Shown: positions 1-13,700 of the stretch, piece by piece
Layout: every line of letters begins with the position of its first letter
Numbering within the stretch: the first letter of the stretch is position 1
Position numbers and translations under genes: made by a program
Notes under the pieces: model-generated
Told to the model about the DNA's origin: nothing
The model's database searches: none
Seen by the model: the letters and a program-made list of their open reading frames with translations, nothing else
NCBI RefSeq assembly: GCF_000003195.3
Contig: NC_012874.2
Coordinates: 62,563,768-62,627,767 of the forward strand
DNA from: Sorghum bicolor
Taxonomy: Eukaryota > Streptophyta > Magnoliopsida > Poales > Poaceae
Direction of reading: 5' to 3'
Length of the DNA: 64,000 nt

Positions 1-2429
1 AACCGAATATGACCAAGTCCAGAAGAGGTGGTATGTTTGTGCCGATGACTACTTTTGCACCAACACCCTCGCACCACCAAGCCGTCGCCCATGAGACTGC
101 AGCCAGGAGCGACGCACCCCCAACTCATGCAGCCCGACGCGCCCCAACTGCCAAGGTCAGGACGCCGAGCCGAGAAGCCCGCAAGCCGTCATCTTCCTCT
201 TCGAGCGGTGCTGCACCCATACTCAACACCAGCAAGGTCGAACCTTTTGAATCCCTATTGATGTCATCGTGGCATCAACGGAAACCTTTACCATGCTATC
301 ATCTATCACTGCACATACTTGTTTACATGATCTCTCTACATGACCATCTATTTATTTATCATCGTTTACAATTGTCAATATATGATCTATTGATGTCCAT
401 CATTGCCTGTGTCGTGCCTTCGCATCGCTCTACCTATTTACTTCCTTGTGCTATGGATATGTGCTACCTCACCGGGCGTGTTGGAGTTGTGGTTGTCGTG
501 TCGGTTTAACCCTTTAGCTCTTGTGTGTTGTTCGTTGTTGTTGTCTGTGGACTGTGCCTTCGAGCCGGTCGAGGGATCATAGCTTGTTCGACCATTTCGA
601 TCATGGGTTTATCCCGCCATGACCGTAGTGTCGAGTGTAGCTCGTCCCTTTGCGTTTAGTTGACTCTAGCGTACTACGATCATTAGCTCCTACCCTTGTC
701 CCTAGGGTTTAGTCATTGCGGACTCAATATTCATAACGACGTGGTTCTTCCCTGCACCTTTTGAGTCCTCTGTGATCTAGCCTAGTGGGATGCAAATTAG
801 GGGACAACCTTCATGGAATAGTCAGAAGCCAACTTGCTAGGGTGAAGCTTGTGGCCGTGAGTCAACTTGCCATGACCATCAGGCTTAACCCCTTTTTCTC
901 ACATGTTCGTCCAATCCATCTCGTATGATTATGCCACCAAGACCCGGGCATTTTCCTTAGTTCCCATGGTGACAACTGTATCGCGTGGAACCATATGAAT
1001 GACCTTGTGTCGATTCAGAGGCACCTAGTCATGAAGCATTACGAGTGGTTCGGATCATGGGATCGTGCCCTTCTCCAACCTTCGTGCATTCCATGATGAG
1101 TCAGTCGGAAGAGTGCAGATTCCATTCTTCTTCTCTCTCATTCTCAATCCTCATCGATCTAGTAAGACGTTGGCCGATCTTCTTGTTCCCATTTTTTTTG
1201 TTCATGTCCATTGCCATGGCATGCGAATCGAAGTGCTGTGGGGCCAAAAATCCTAATTGTTGTTTGCATTCCTGTTTGTGTTGCTTGTTGTTCTCTTGAA
1301 TCCTTCCTCATGATTCTTGTCGGCTACTGTGATGAATGGATCAAAGGGATGTGAATCACATGTCTTTTCCTGTCTTTTTGAGTTCTTCATGCTTAAGCCC
1401 TTGTATGCTTGTACCTATTTTGACCGTAGCATTTCTTTGGTTCTCATGGTGACAGATGCACCACTGAGAACCCTAGCGATGTCTTAGTGCATCTAGTGCA
1501 CCTAGGTAGTGGTACCCTACAAGTGATTTAGGCACTCGTGTTGTGTGTCACTCCCTCTAATCCGTCTCTCACCATGGTGTGTGGATTGAAAAGAGTGGTC
1601 CAGTCCCCGTCTCTTTTCTCCCATTCCACCCCCTCTTAACTCTCGTCGATTATAATGGCGTATGGGTTGAGAGTGAGACCGGAACTTCTCGTGCTCGTCA
1701 TCTTTTTTATTCCCGTTGATCTCCATCATGCTCGGATCGAAAGGTCTGGTGTTTGCTTAAGACGAGTTAGGGTCTATGCCATTTTTGTTAAAGCCATACA
1801 GGTCGACACGATGGCCCAAGAAGTACCGGCTAGGCTAAGTCTCCAGCTTGAACTTAGTAATTAACCACTCTTGTTTCTTTTAGCCCAAGGGTCGGACATC
1901 CACCGAGAGGGTTAAGTCGTTTTCCTTTCAGTCTTCTTTTAGTGTAGTTGTTCCTTAGTGTTTTGTCGCCTCTTTCTACAGTCTTTCTAGATCTAGTGGT
2001 TTGATTGTTTTCGCCTTGTTTGTTACTTATGAGGTAGTTGCTTCGGGGTTAGCATTGATCGGATCAGGACTCATTCAAGGAAGGACATGTGGATGAGAGG
2101 AGAACCTCAGTTAAGAATGACTACAAGTCCATTGAGGATCTCGGAAATGACATTCAATAGGTGCCACGTCCCACCCAACCTCATAGAATCCTATTAGACA
2201 TGCTATAATGTAGATGCTAGTGCTTTACTTTTATGCAAATGAACTATGATAGGTTGCATGGTACATTTGTTTGTGAGCCATTACCTTGTTGCAACCTATA
2301 TCCTTGCACACTCGCTGTTAGGTTAGATGCTTGCATACTACTTGCTACTGCTTCTACTACGCATTATATATGTGATGTGATGCATGGTGCAAGATTGGTT
2401 GTGAGTGGATATATCTTCCGCCCTCTCTC
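1..2429. other. Repeat-like DNA without a recognisable gene
   Basis: No reading frame here has a recognisable domain; the longest (about 166 codons near the left edge) has unbiased, low-complexity composition. The text reads like the non-coding part of a large grass LTR retrotransposon, but no terminal repeat, primer-binding site or target duplication is visible within the window, so I do not assign a family. Confidence 0.4.
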
Positions 2430-3197
2430 ATGAACTAAAAAAATATAATTTAAAAAACAAAAAAGAAAAATTATCTTTCTCTCTCTTCCCAAGCATGGAA
2501 ACACCATTCATGGAAACCACTACATATATATTTCTTGGATTCACTAGTTAGAGAAGAAAACATAGAAAAGGAGAGAGGAGAGACATCATCTAACCATCTT
2601 AAACAACCTCATTTGAGCAAATATAGTCCATACCTAGCTATTCTACTCTCTCTCTCTCATGGTGAAACCCTAGATCCAAAAAGTAGCTCAAATTGAGCAA
2701 GAGGCCACAAAAAGAGGCATTAGAGGCATCAACTAACCTTTCTTAGCCACCTCCTTCTAAAAAATGAAGATCAAAATCTCTTCCCTTTATTTTGGAAAAA
2801 CTGGACCTCCAAGATGGGCTCCAATGGAAGGTGGCTGCGAGCTACAGTTCTATCCGAGGAGGAAGAAGGGGGTTGCGGGGGTATTTATAGAAAGAATAAC
2901 ATAGGCGGTTTGGTTAAGAAACCGCCTGTGTAAATCAATTAACACAGACAGTTCACATAACAAAACTACCTGTGTTAATGCTCCATTTACAGCCTGTGTA
3001 AATCACTTAACACAGGCGGTTCACATAACTGAACCGTCTGTGTAAATGGAGCATTAACACAGGCGGTTTTCTTACAACAACGACCGCATGTACAGATTAA
3101 TTCTTGCCGTATAAATTTACAACATAGGCGCATTATAACTAAAACCGTCTGTACAAAGTTTTTACCTCCGCCGGCTTAGAGCATCTGTGTACTAGTG
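2430..3197. mobile_element. CACTA (En/Spm-like) transposon, right terminal part
   Basis: The stretch from about 2,890 to 3,180 is packed with copies, in both orientations, of a subterminal motif close to ACACAGGCGGTT, which is the hallmark of CACTA ends. It finishes with TGTGTACTAGTG at 3,186-3,197, i.e. an inverted CACTA terminus, and the next three bases (GTA) would be the 3-bp target duplication. The matching left end is not in the window or is lost, so the left limit given is approximate. No transposase is visible in this part. It lies about 750 bp upstream of the NLR start codon. Confidence 0.7.
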
Positions 3198-3942
3198 GTA
3201 TACACATATACTCACAGGCCATGAGGCCGCAGCATATCCGATTGCGGAAACCTGCATATATATTATTGATCCTTCCTTGCATGTGATGGATGAATTATTG
3301 AGCCCATCAGTGGAGTGAGTAAGTCTTGACCAAAGAAGACTCGGCCAGGCCTTGCCTCACCTACCGTATGCCCTTATCTCCTTGCTTCCGTGGTTTCCCC
3401 TTTTCGGAGATCTCAGATCTGGGCTTGGCTGTCAATCGCTCGACGACCTCTGCTAAATGAGGTTTCGTGCTTGAATCTTGTATTGTTCTTGTGTATTTTG
3501 CCCAACAAATCCCCCCTACTGCTGTTTGATGGTGGTGCCTCAATTCTATTTCTATATGCAGGTCTCGCCGGCCGGCCGTATGAGGCAATCATGGAGGTAG
3601 TCACGGTGCCATGAGCCCATGATCACCATCCTCGCCATGGCCAAGCTGGGGAGTTTTAACCTGCCCAAGAGTGTGAGGGTTCAGTCGTCTTTCCTCACTC
3701 TCAATCCGTAGGTCTATGTCTATCCTCGCCGTCTCGTCATTACGACCCCTTTCGCTTTGCTGGACGAGTCCCGTGCGCGTGCAGGTAAAGGTTCTATCCT
3801 TCGATTTTCCAGGTCTTTTCGCAAATCTCACATTCTCACCGAGAGTGTGGCGGCTGCTGCCTCTCCGCCTGTAGCTTGCAACTTATTAGCAGGTGTTGCA
3901 ACAGGAAGGTTCAATTTGAAACAACCGAGCTGGCGAGCGAGC
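3198..3942 (+). promoter_or_regulatory. 5' flank of the NLR gene
   Basis: Presumed promoter and 5' UTR, placed only by position between the CACTA end and the NLR ATG. There is no convincing TATA box at a fixed distance. The NLR frame stays open upstream to an ATG at 3,757, but the extra 62 residues do not resemble an NLR N-terminus, so they are taken as untranslated. Confidence 0.3.
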
Positions 3943-4769
3943 ATGGAAATCGCGACGGGAGCCATAAGCACACTCCTGCCCAAGCTGGGCGACCTCCTCA
4001 AAGAGGAGTACAAGCTCCAGAAGAGCGTCAGGGGTGAGATCATGTTTCTCGAAGCCGAGCTAGAGGCCATGCAGACTGTTCTTCTTAAGATCTCGTCGGC
4101 GCCCATGGACGAGCAGCCTGACGCGCAAGTCAACCTTTGGGTGAGGGAGGTCCGGGAGCTTTCCTACGACCTCGAAGACAACATCGACAGATTCCTTGTG
4201 CGCATCGACCATGCGCCAGAGCAGCTCCATGGCCTCAGGGGCTTCATCGACAGAAGCCTTAAGCTTCTGACCAAGGTCAATCTCCGCCGACAGATCGGAA
4301 CCGATATCAGAGACATTAAAACGCGCATCAGGGAGGTGAGTGAGCGTCATGACAGATACAAGATTGATATCGTCACCGCAAAGGCTACTCGCCCAAGTGT
4401 TGACAGCCTTCGCCTATCAGCGCTGCACAAAAGGGCCTCAGAGCTCATTGGCACCGAAGAGAAGGTTATGGACGTAGTAAAAATGCTAAGGGAAGAAGAT
4501 GACCTCTCAAATCAGCAACTGAAAATAGTTTCCATTGTTGGTTTGGGTGGATTAGGCAAAACAACTCTTGCGAACGAGGTGTATAAGAAGCTGAAAGCTC
4601 AGTTCGAGTGTGAAGCATTTGTTTCTGTATCTCTTGACCCGAGAATGGATCAGGTTTTCAAGAGCATGCTCCGTCAACTTGATAAGGACAAGTACAACAA
4701 CATCAAGGGAGAAATGTGGGATGAAACTCAACTAATCAACGAGTTGAGATACCTCCTTAAAAATAAAAG
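3943..4769 (+). CDS. NLR exon 1: coiled coil and P-loop half of NB-ARC
   Basis: Start chosen at ATG 3,943 because the protein then begins [15 protein letters not shown], the usual start of grass Rx-type coiled coils; the upstream in-frame ATG adds an unrelated 62-residue leader. The exon ends AAAAG at 4,769 before GTATGA, leaving two bases that join exon 2 to give Arg276. Just inside the intron a stretch of about 20 bases (TACTACACCTTTAGCTTT) is repeated 31 bp apart. No stop or frameshift interrupts the exon. Confidence 0.9.
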
Positions 4770-7700
4770 GTATGATTGCTACTACACCTTTAGCTTTTTT
4801 TTTGAATGAGTACTACACCTTTAGCTTTGCTATTATTCTTTTATTGATTCCAGTTTGGTAGAAAGCCTACATGGTGTTTTTATTATCAGAAGAAAACATA
4901 TAGTCCTAATTAGTCTCCAAGTATAGCTAAGGCCCCAGTAACTCACTGGACAAACTTTTGGTTCAATCACTCTGGACTACATTATTTATACCTCTTAAGA
5001 AGTTTTTACCTTTTATTTTGGGTTTATCTAGATAAACTGTTGACAGATTTATCCAGTCAAAATCTGTCAGATTTGGGCCAATCAAGACATGACAGCTCAC
5101 CAAACAAAAACTGACAGACACTAAACAAAAAAAATCTGTCAAATCCAATATAACCAAAACAACAACCCATAACGGGTTTCCCAAACCCAAGATCCACTAA
5201 CAGAATTAAGCAACCAAAACAGTGTTGCTTCACGACTCTGAACTCATAATACTGTTGCTTTCTGTCAGAAAACACATGTTTTACCCACCCCACAAAACAT
5301 GACATAATTACAGATAAGTAGCTGACAAAATTCAGCATTACAGAACTCATATAGCTCATATAGCCCAAATCCAGCTAGCGACACCAGAGTTTACAACACG
5401 CAAATCAAACAAAGATCCAAAACCGGGTAATTTTCCTAAGGCCTTGAACCTGTAACATTTGCTGAGAATTAACAAACCAAGGCACGAGAATGATCACATA
5501 AAAACAACTGTACGACTTGTCATACGAAATGGACAGATCTACATGTGTATATGTGGGCAAGCCTTTGTCATACTGAGCATAATGGTTTCTTCCAAGTAGG
5601 AAGAACTACTACTAAACATATCGGTCCATACACACTTGAGAAACAACTACAGAACTACATGTGACAAGTTTAGAGGTGACTAAATAAAAGGGTTGCAGTC
5701 TGAAATTAAATGAGGGGAGTAAAGCTTGATCAAATAAAAATCTCTAGTAGCAAACAAGCTACTGAGAACTACTCTCTCCGTCTCTTTTTAATTGTCGTCG
5801 TTGATGTGCGTGCCAAAAGTTTGACTCGATTTATAAAAAATACGTGCAACATTTGTATCTCTAAATAATTTTGTTAAAAAACTAGATTCAAAGATCTTTC
5901 TAATGATACTAATTATGTATTATAAATATTAATATTTTTTAATATATAATTGTCGGCAGTTGTTTTTGGGAAGCGCAAGCGATAATTAAAAAGGGACGGA
6001 GGGAGTACAAATATAGCTCAAGCAACTAGTAGGATGGCAAAATATTAAACAAAGCCACTTAGTGTAGCATGAAAGATTGAAAGGGGCCACTAAACAAAAT
6101 GAGATATCAGCGCAAATCACTGTTATTGCTGCTCACCCAACAAACTGAAACCGACTTGATCAGTACATGACGTTGAACAAGCAGAATAGGAGCAGCAGAA
6201 ACACATCATGTGATTCTTGATATATACTCTAGAGAACACAAGGAAAAATTAAAACTTGAGTCCATTTCTATGGTACACTCTTTATTTAGTAGGAGGTAAT
6301 ATCTCAAATAAATCTAAGCCATAACATTTTTTAGATCTTTAATTAGTTAGTTGATTAATTAATCTAGAAATAGAAAGGAAAATATGTCAAATCCCCTCAC
6401 GGGGACAGAAAAGCAAGCGGGCCACCCTTCCTTTCCTATAGGCACGCATCCTCCCTTTCCTAATTTTTCATGTCGTTAAAATTTTAATTGTAAAAACCTT
6501 TTTAAATAGTTTAACTATTGTTTTTTTAAAACATATCATATGCAACCCTGCTTCGTGTGCAACCTATGCAACCACCAATTAAGGCCACAGGATCTAGATA
6601 ACGTCTGAGGTTTTGTTCACTTAAGGCCCTGTTTAGATTTGAAATTTTTTGACCAAAGTGCTAAAAATTTTTGTGGTCAGAATACGCGAAAAATTTTAGG
6701 TGTTTAGTTTGGCAAAAAAATTTCTAACACAATTTGGGTTGCATGCATTTGCAGTTGTCATTGGTGGGCTTCCATAGGAGTGCGTGCACAGTTGCAGCCT
6801 AAAATTTTTGCCCTAAAATTTTTTGGACCCGTTTAGTTCCCGGGCCCCAATTCTACAAATTTTTTTCTCTTTGAGCCAAAAAATTTCAAATCTAAACAGG
6901 CCCTAAACCCTCCTATTTGGATACACACGAGTTAGATTTAAACCCACAGGTGGAGGGGTTTAAGTGAAAAAAAACCTCAGATGTTGGATCTAGATCATGT
7001 GGCCTTAATTGGTGGTTGCATAAGTTGCACACGAAGCTGGGTTAGAGCATCTCTAACAACTTGGTATTTCAACATGCTATCCTACCAAATTTGCTAAAAG
7101 CATAAAAATCCTCCTCCAACAACTCCTTATCTCAACTTGCTAAATTTCCCAAGTTGCTATCCAGAGGTTTCTACTGCTGAGATTTGTCAAGTTGCTATCC
7201 CAAGTTGCTATCCCGAGCGCAACTTGTTGGAGACACATATTCTTTTACCAAGTGAGCGGGTCCCATCTGTCATCCTCTATTTTTACCAAGTGAGAATAGC
7301 AACTTATTGGAGACACATCCTTTTTTTCTTTTGCTAAACAAATTAGCAACTTGCTATAACTCAAGATTTGACAAATGAATTTTACCAAGTTGTTGGAGAT
7401 GCTGTTACATATGATACGTTGCCTTGTTTTTTTTGCTTGCATCTAAATTTTTTTTCCCAAGTTTGGTTCTTTGAACATTTTCGAGCAACCAATGATTGCT
7501 TGGATTATATGTTAAATCATATATCCGAATGCAAATTTGATGTATTCATTTCTAACTAACGTACAATAACATCAACATCTATATTTACATTCAAATTGAA
7601 ACTAAAATATGATATATCTACACGGGTTACTTATATAAAAGTAGTTTATACCAATTGGACACATTGGTAATTTATGTCAGATCTAAAGTTGCAAAGATTA

Positions 7701-10700
7701 AAAAGATGTATCATGTCCAATAGATCATGTATGCATTAATTAGATCAGGAAAGAATCTTTATTATATCTAAAAATTTTCTAATTTATCCTATTGTATAAA
7801 GAAAAATTATATAAGTATATATTCTAACATATTACCTCCTAGCCATTCGATTTAACTAAATGAATGGCTCACTATCATTTGGGTGTACCACAGCAAAACC
7901 CCTTTATTAATCTACAGAACTAATATAAGTTACGGTTCTACTTAGAAATATATATATTGTTCGACTGTGACTTGACAGGACTGAAGCAATTCTTTAATAC
8001 TCCATTATGTATCCTCTAAGATAATAGTGCTGCCATCAGAGTAACTTATCTAGCTAACTAAATAAAATCTACTACAACTTTGTGAAAGTGATACTCTAAC
8101 CGATTACTACAGCAGTGAAGTAATGTCAAAGGCAAGACGAACCAAATAACATTAACCAATGTCAATACTCATAAATATTAACTAGATCTGAAATTTTCCT
8201 TTCTGCTCAAGTCCCAAATCCCAGGTGGGTGACTTCATCTGGAGCAAGCAGCACTATGCACGAATGAGCACAGGTGAAAGGTCAAAAACAGAAACCAAAG
8301 CCGTGGATGGCCCGATAACACAGTTGGATCAAAAAAAAAATGTAACAGGGCCACTAGATCACCACAGGGCCACTGTTTGCGACCTTGGCCACGGCCTTGT
8401 GCTCCCTGCATCGTCAGTGCTCCTAGACAGCGACAACAACAACCGAACAAGATCTACAAAACGACAACTAATGCCTATCAAAACTCAACATAGAAAAATT
8501 AACATCAGGTGTGAAAAAATAAACTCAAATCAGCATAAACCGCTAACAAATTTGACAGCACAGCAGCCGCAGCTGCAGCCACAACAAATGCAACCGATCG
8601 ATGCAGCAGCACACAACATAGAAACAGCCGATGCAACACCAGCAACCACAAATCGCAGCGCACCAGCAGCCACAGCCACAATCGAAGCAGCACAGCAGCT
8701 CCAAAAAGCAGGAAAAAAAAGGCAAGAGCAGCTCAAACAACAGAAATGCATATCTACTAAAACCAAAAAAAAAGGATAACATCAGCAAAAAGCCCACAAA
8801 AACAGATCACAGCCAGAAAATAGAATACCAAAAAAAAACCGACAAAAACACGCAGAAAGAGAGACACACACAAAGACACACCACTAGCGCTGCATTTGCT
8901 GCTACTGCTGATCAATCAACAGCAGCAACTAAAATACAACCCACCGAAAAAAAATAGCTTTGGGGCCCTCAAAAGAAAAGAAAAGTACCATACACACCAG
9001 TAACTGTCGACACTGCACCCACACCCACACACACACACACACACACAGAAAAACAAATACACACGCACACAGACCCAAAACACACACACACAATAAAAAA
9101 AACACGCAAACAGAGACACACTCAAACTCACCCAGAATGGCCTGCCACATTCAAAAAAAAAGAGAAACCTAAAGAAAGGCCCACAAATAGCCCAAAATAA
9201 ATCCCAGAAAATAAAAACAATCACACCAAAGAAACAAACGCACGCCCACACACACACACACGAGAGAGAGAGAGAGAGAAATGTACATAAATGAGCGAAC
9301 TGCTAAACTGAGAACTTGCTTACCGTACCAGGAAAGCCACAGCAATTTGCATTCCAGGGACAAACTCACACAGAGTGTCAAACAGTGTTCACGATTCATT
9401 GCCTGGGATGTGCATGCAACCATAGACTGAGTCAGATCCATGTGAAGACAGTGGAAAATAGTCACAATAAAAAATGCAAAAAGCTCCAGAATGTGGCTCA
9501 TCTTGTCAGCTAGCCAACCCAGCCTTCTCAAAAAACAGCAACAGAATCACCACTGCCGAAGATGGTGCTGACACCCTTTGTGGTTGTAAGCTCAGCCAGC
9601 TTCATAGCGATCGCCTGAAGAAAACACCATTGTCTTGAAACAAATTACAGATAAAACATAAAGCAGGGATGACATTTAATTACCTTCTGCACGAGGAAGC
9701 CAGCAACAGCAGGCTTTAAATAATTGGTAACTCCTTCGGTTGAAGCATGAGCTCTGTGTGCCGTGCCGAAAGCATCATTGACGTAAAAGGTCAGCAACAA
9801 ATACTAGCTTCTTAGCGAACTCCGGGTCGTTCTTCTCTTCCTCCTTGTATGATCTACATTCTTTAGGAGCATAACCCCGCTTCTGGCAAAGCAGTACACA
9901 AGCTATTTATACACATATTCTAGCCCTTAGAATAATTAAAAGAAAGCAGATACCAAAATAAGTTGATGTCAAATCTTAGCATACTTCAACTCCAAGGAGC
10001 TCAGACAAGCGTGGAACAAAAGAGGCTTCAAACTGTACTTTGGGATGACACCTTTTTGACAACCCCAGAAATGGCATCAAGAAATTACTACAGGTGATAG
10101 ATCCAAACAGTATTATATTATCAAAATGCAGAACTTGCAAAAGCATAGAATAACTGCAAGAGACTAAGAGCAATAAATTAAAGATGGAATCAGGTGCCAA
10201 ATCAAGAGGATCAGTCAATGTAGGGGAAGTTGTGTGTGCCAGAAAACAGGGAAAACAACCAATTCTATGTAAAGTCACACACTATTAATTAACATCATGC
10301 ACCTTTCAGGCAAATGAGCCACACTCAAAAAAAATTGCACAGATCTTAACTAAATGCACATTCAGGCACTTAACATGCCTACTGAAAATGCATATATACA
10401 AAAACATTTGCAAGCCCATGCTGTAATGCTCTATAATTGTCACCCATAGATGGCTAAAAAAATTTGGATTACCTCTTAAACTACTACACTTGATAGCATA
10501 ACTATGTGCAGAGTTGGTAACTGAATCAACCGAAATTGTCTTTTCTGCCAATTGAATCAGCTACATGGCATATATTGTTTGTTTGGTTATTTTCTCTAAT
10601 ACCTCCTAGTCCTTTTCTTTAAACTATATACTTGGCAACAAAATACACTTACAAAATCAGTATAATACCCAATTTTAAGGACAAAACCAGATATGCACCA

Positions 10701-13700
10701 TATGTGAGTTTTAGAGATCAAATCTCACATATAGCTACAAATAAAGGGTATTATCAAAAGACAATGCATATATATATAACGTACTTAGCATAAAACAGAT
10801 AACCTTTGATAGCAAACAGCGGATAGACAACTCCAAACTTAGGGTATTAACTTCACTCTACAGGATCCAACTGACTGGTTGATCACAAGCCTAAAACATC
10901 TCCTGAAGTGTGGGAAATAGAAAGAGTGAGCAAATATCGTACTCAACAAGTATAACCAGGGGTTCATGAGGCTCATTAGTTGACACTGGTTTGACTGCAA
11001 TTAGCTTTTATATGTAGATAGCATATTTAATCATTGGATAGCAAATATCAAGGTAGCATAATTAATCCCATAGCCACATGATCAGTGTATACAAGAATTT
11101 AAGAATAACACATATAAACAACATAATAAACCATCATTTATCATCATTAATCATGTTCATCAGTGTCCATCTATTCTGTCAGTTTTCCGGGCTGCTCGTA
11201 TCCGTGGGCACGGCTAGTATACCAGTTTTAAACACTCTGCAGAGGTTGTACATCTTTATCCATGAGTCATGATTTACCCTTTCGCCCGAGGCCCGTCGAC
11301 CTCTTAACCCACTACCAAGGAAGGTCGGCAGGGATCACTATGAAGTCTTTCAAAGGTTCGTCTAACAAGTTAGGGCTGCTTGGTTTCATTAGTCAGTCCA
11401 TGTGATTCACCCGCAGGAATCCACGGTCTGCTAACCGCTAACGAGCTAGAAAAATTACTCATACTTGACTAAAGCCAGAGCCATATAGCCCTCATGGTTG
11501 TAGAATTGTCCCAGCTTTTGCCAAGGGATAAGTCCTTATGGAGGGTCAAGATCAATCTAGCAAAAGCCAGAGTTCTTTCCACTCTTTATGTTCAAATTGC
11601 TAGAAAGCTTATTTTATTGTTTATTGTATATCCAAATATTCATGTTACAAGATCATGGATTAATAATCAAGCACTAGCAAAAACTACCCAAATGCATATC
11701 CCAATAGGTATCAAGGAATTCAGGATAACAATCATCTATGATTTTACTAAGGTCATCAAGGTGGACATATGCATATAATATATTGTATTAATTGTGTATA
11801 GGTAACAAGGATAGTCCCAAGTTATACTTGCCTTGATCCAATTGCTCTTGCTGATCTTGCTAACTCTGCTGGTCCTACTTGTTGCCAAAGCTCTGACCTT
11901 GATCACCAAAAAATGCTCTCCGTCTAAACTAGATCATCGAGCATCAATCATACAAATAATCGAAGACAACATACACCAAGCAAACAAGGCTACAATTAGA
12001 ATAGTACACCAAACATATAAAAACAGCATCAAAAGTTTATAAAACAATTCGACGCGTCGCTACAATTTCACAGACGTAAAGATCATGAAAATCGGAGCTA
12101 AAACGGAGAAGATATGAATTTTCTAAGATTTTATATAGAAAAGTAATTAATTAATTAAGGTCACGAAACTAAAAAGTTTCAAATTGGTGAATTAAGTTTA
12201 CTAGCATGTAGAACTCATTAATACGAATCCAATGCAATTTGAACGGGTCAAATCGGAGTTCAAAAGAATATTTTATGGCCTAAAGAAACTCAGTGGCAAT
12301 TTAGTAAATACCAGAAAGCGTATTTTGAAGTAACCCGAGATAGATTACGTTTTCAAAACGACAAAATGTATTTCCTAACTACGTGAAGGACTACGGGTTT
12401 GATATATAAAAACGTCAGGGTCTCTTTAGCAAAATTCCAGGCCGAAAGGGTATCGGCCTCTATGGGCCATCAAATCTCGAATGGATGGTCAGGATTAAAC
12501 AGAGGGGGCGAGAAGGGGACTGCCGGCGACGCACAGTAACACGGCGCGGCGGCGCCATTGACAGGAGCTCAGCTCCTCGCCGGCGTTCGGCGAGCAGGCG
12601 GTTTAGGGCATGATTTGAGGAACCAAAAGAGCTGGGAGCAAGAGGAGAGCACGGCGGACATAACCAAGGCATAAGCGGGATCGGGGAAGGCACAACGACG
12701 GCGGACAACCCGGAACGGCGGACGGAAGCACCCTTGCATGGTTCGGCGATTAGTAGGGCGACAAAGATGGGAAATAACCGAGGTTTGGAAGTGCAGGGAG
12801 GTTCACAACCTCCAACCGAAACGCGGCACACGATTTTCGGTGCCCGGGACGCAGCAGGGGGCAGAGGCCACAGCAGGGGCTCCTTTTTCTCCGACGAGAT
12901 CCGAAACGAAGCAAGAACACGAACTTAGGGCTTCGCAAACATTGCGGATGGAAAAGGGAGTGCGCGGGGAGACCACAAAGCTTTATAGAGGCTTGATTTA
13001 GGAATCCCTGCACCAAATCCCGGAAGAATCGGACTCAAGCTCCGCTCGGTGATGGAGTCTGGGGCGAACACGCTGGAGAAGAAAGGAAAGGAGGGAGATA
13101 ACACTGACGTGTGGGGCCAACCTGTCGGTGACTGGTGTCATGGGCCCGCTCGTCAGCCAGGGGAGAGAGGAACGTGCGCTGGGTCGAATGACCAAACCGG
13201 ACCGAGCTGCTACTGGGCCGCGCGGGTGAGGGAGAAAAACCAGGGGCTGACTGGGCCGAGGCGAGGGGGGAGAGGGGGAGCCGGTTGGGCCACTGGGAAA
13301 GAAGAAAGGGGAAGGGTTTAGCTGGGCCTCACGGGCCTAAAGCAGAGGTGGGGAAAGTTTCTGTTTTCTTTCATTTTTCTTTTATTCCAAAAGCCATTTG
13401 AACTCATTTCAAAAATCCTTTTAAATTATTTTAAATTTTGAGTTCAAATACACTTAGCACAATAAATAAAATACAGGAGTATGAGTGCACAAAAATGTTG
13501 CTACACCCTATGATAAATTTTATTTTGATGAAGAATATTATTTTCTATGTTTCATGAGCACCAATGTTTTAAATAGCGGGCTATAGAAAATAGCATCTTC
13601 CTATCCTAGACGCTATTTGCGCTATAGCGAACGCTATAGCGGCGCTATAGCCCCGCTATAGCGGCTGCTGTACACAGCAGCGTGCTGTAGCTATCCACGC

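Noticed and set aside
9..509. A 166-codon frame at the left edge
   Set aside because: Composition is biased toward repeats and serine runs, there is no domain, and the surrounding DNA is repeat-like.
2890..3180. Regularly spaced short repeats that might suggest a CRISPR-like array
   Set aside because: They occur in both orientations with irregular spacing beside a CACTA terminus, so they are subterminal transposon repeats; the DNA is from a plant.
3757..3942. A 62-residue N-terminal extension of the NLR
   Set aside because: It does not resemble any NLR N-terminus; the internal ATG at 3,943 gives the usual start of the coiled coil.
8225..9257. Several frames of 60-180 codons on both strands
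   Set aside because: They follow from CAG-, CA- and A-rich low-complexity DNA; residues are monotonous Gln/Thr/Lys or Cys/Val/Phe.
12460..13321. GC-rich frames on both strands
   Set aside because: They lie inside the solo LTR and have no domain.
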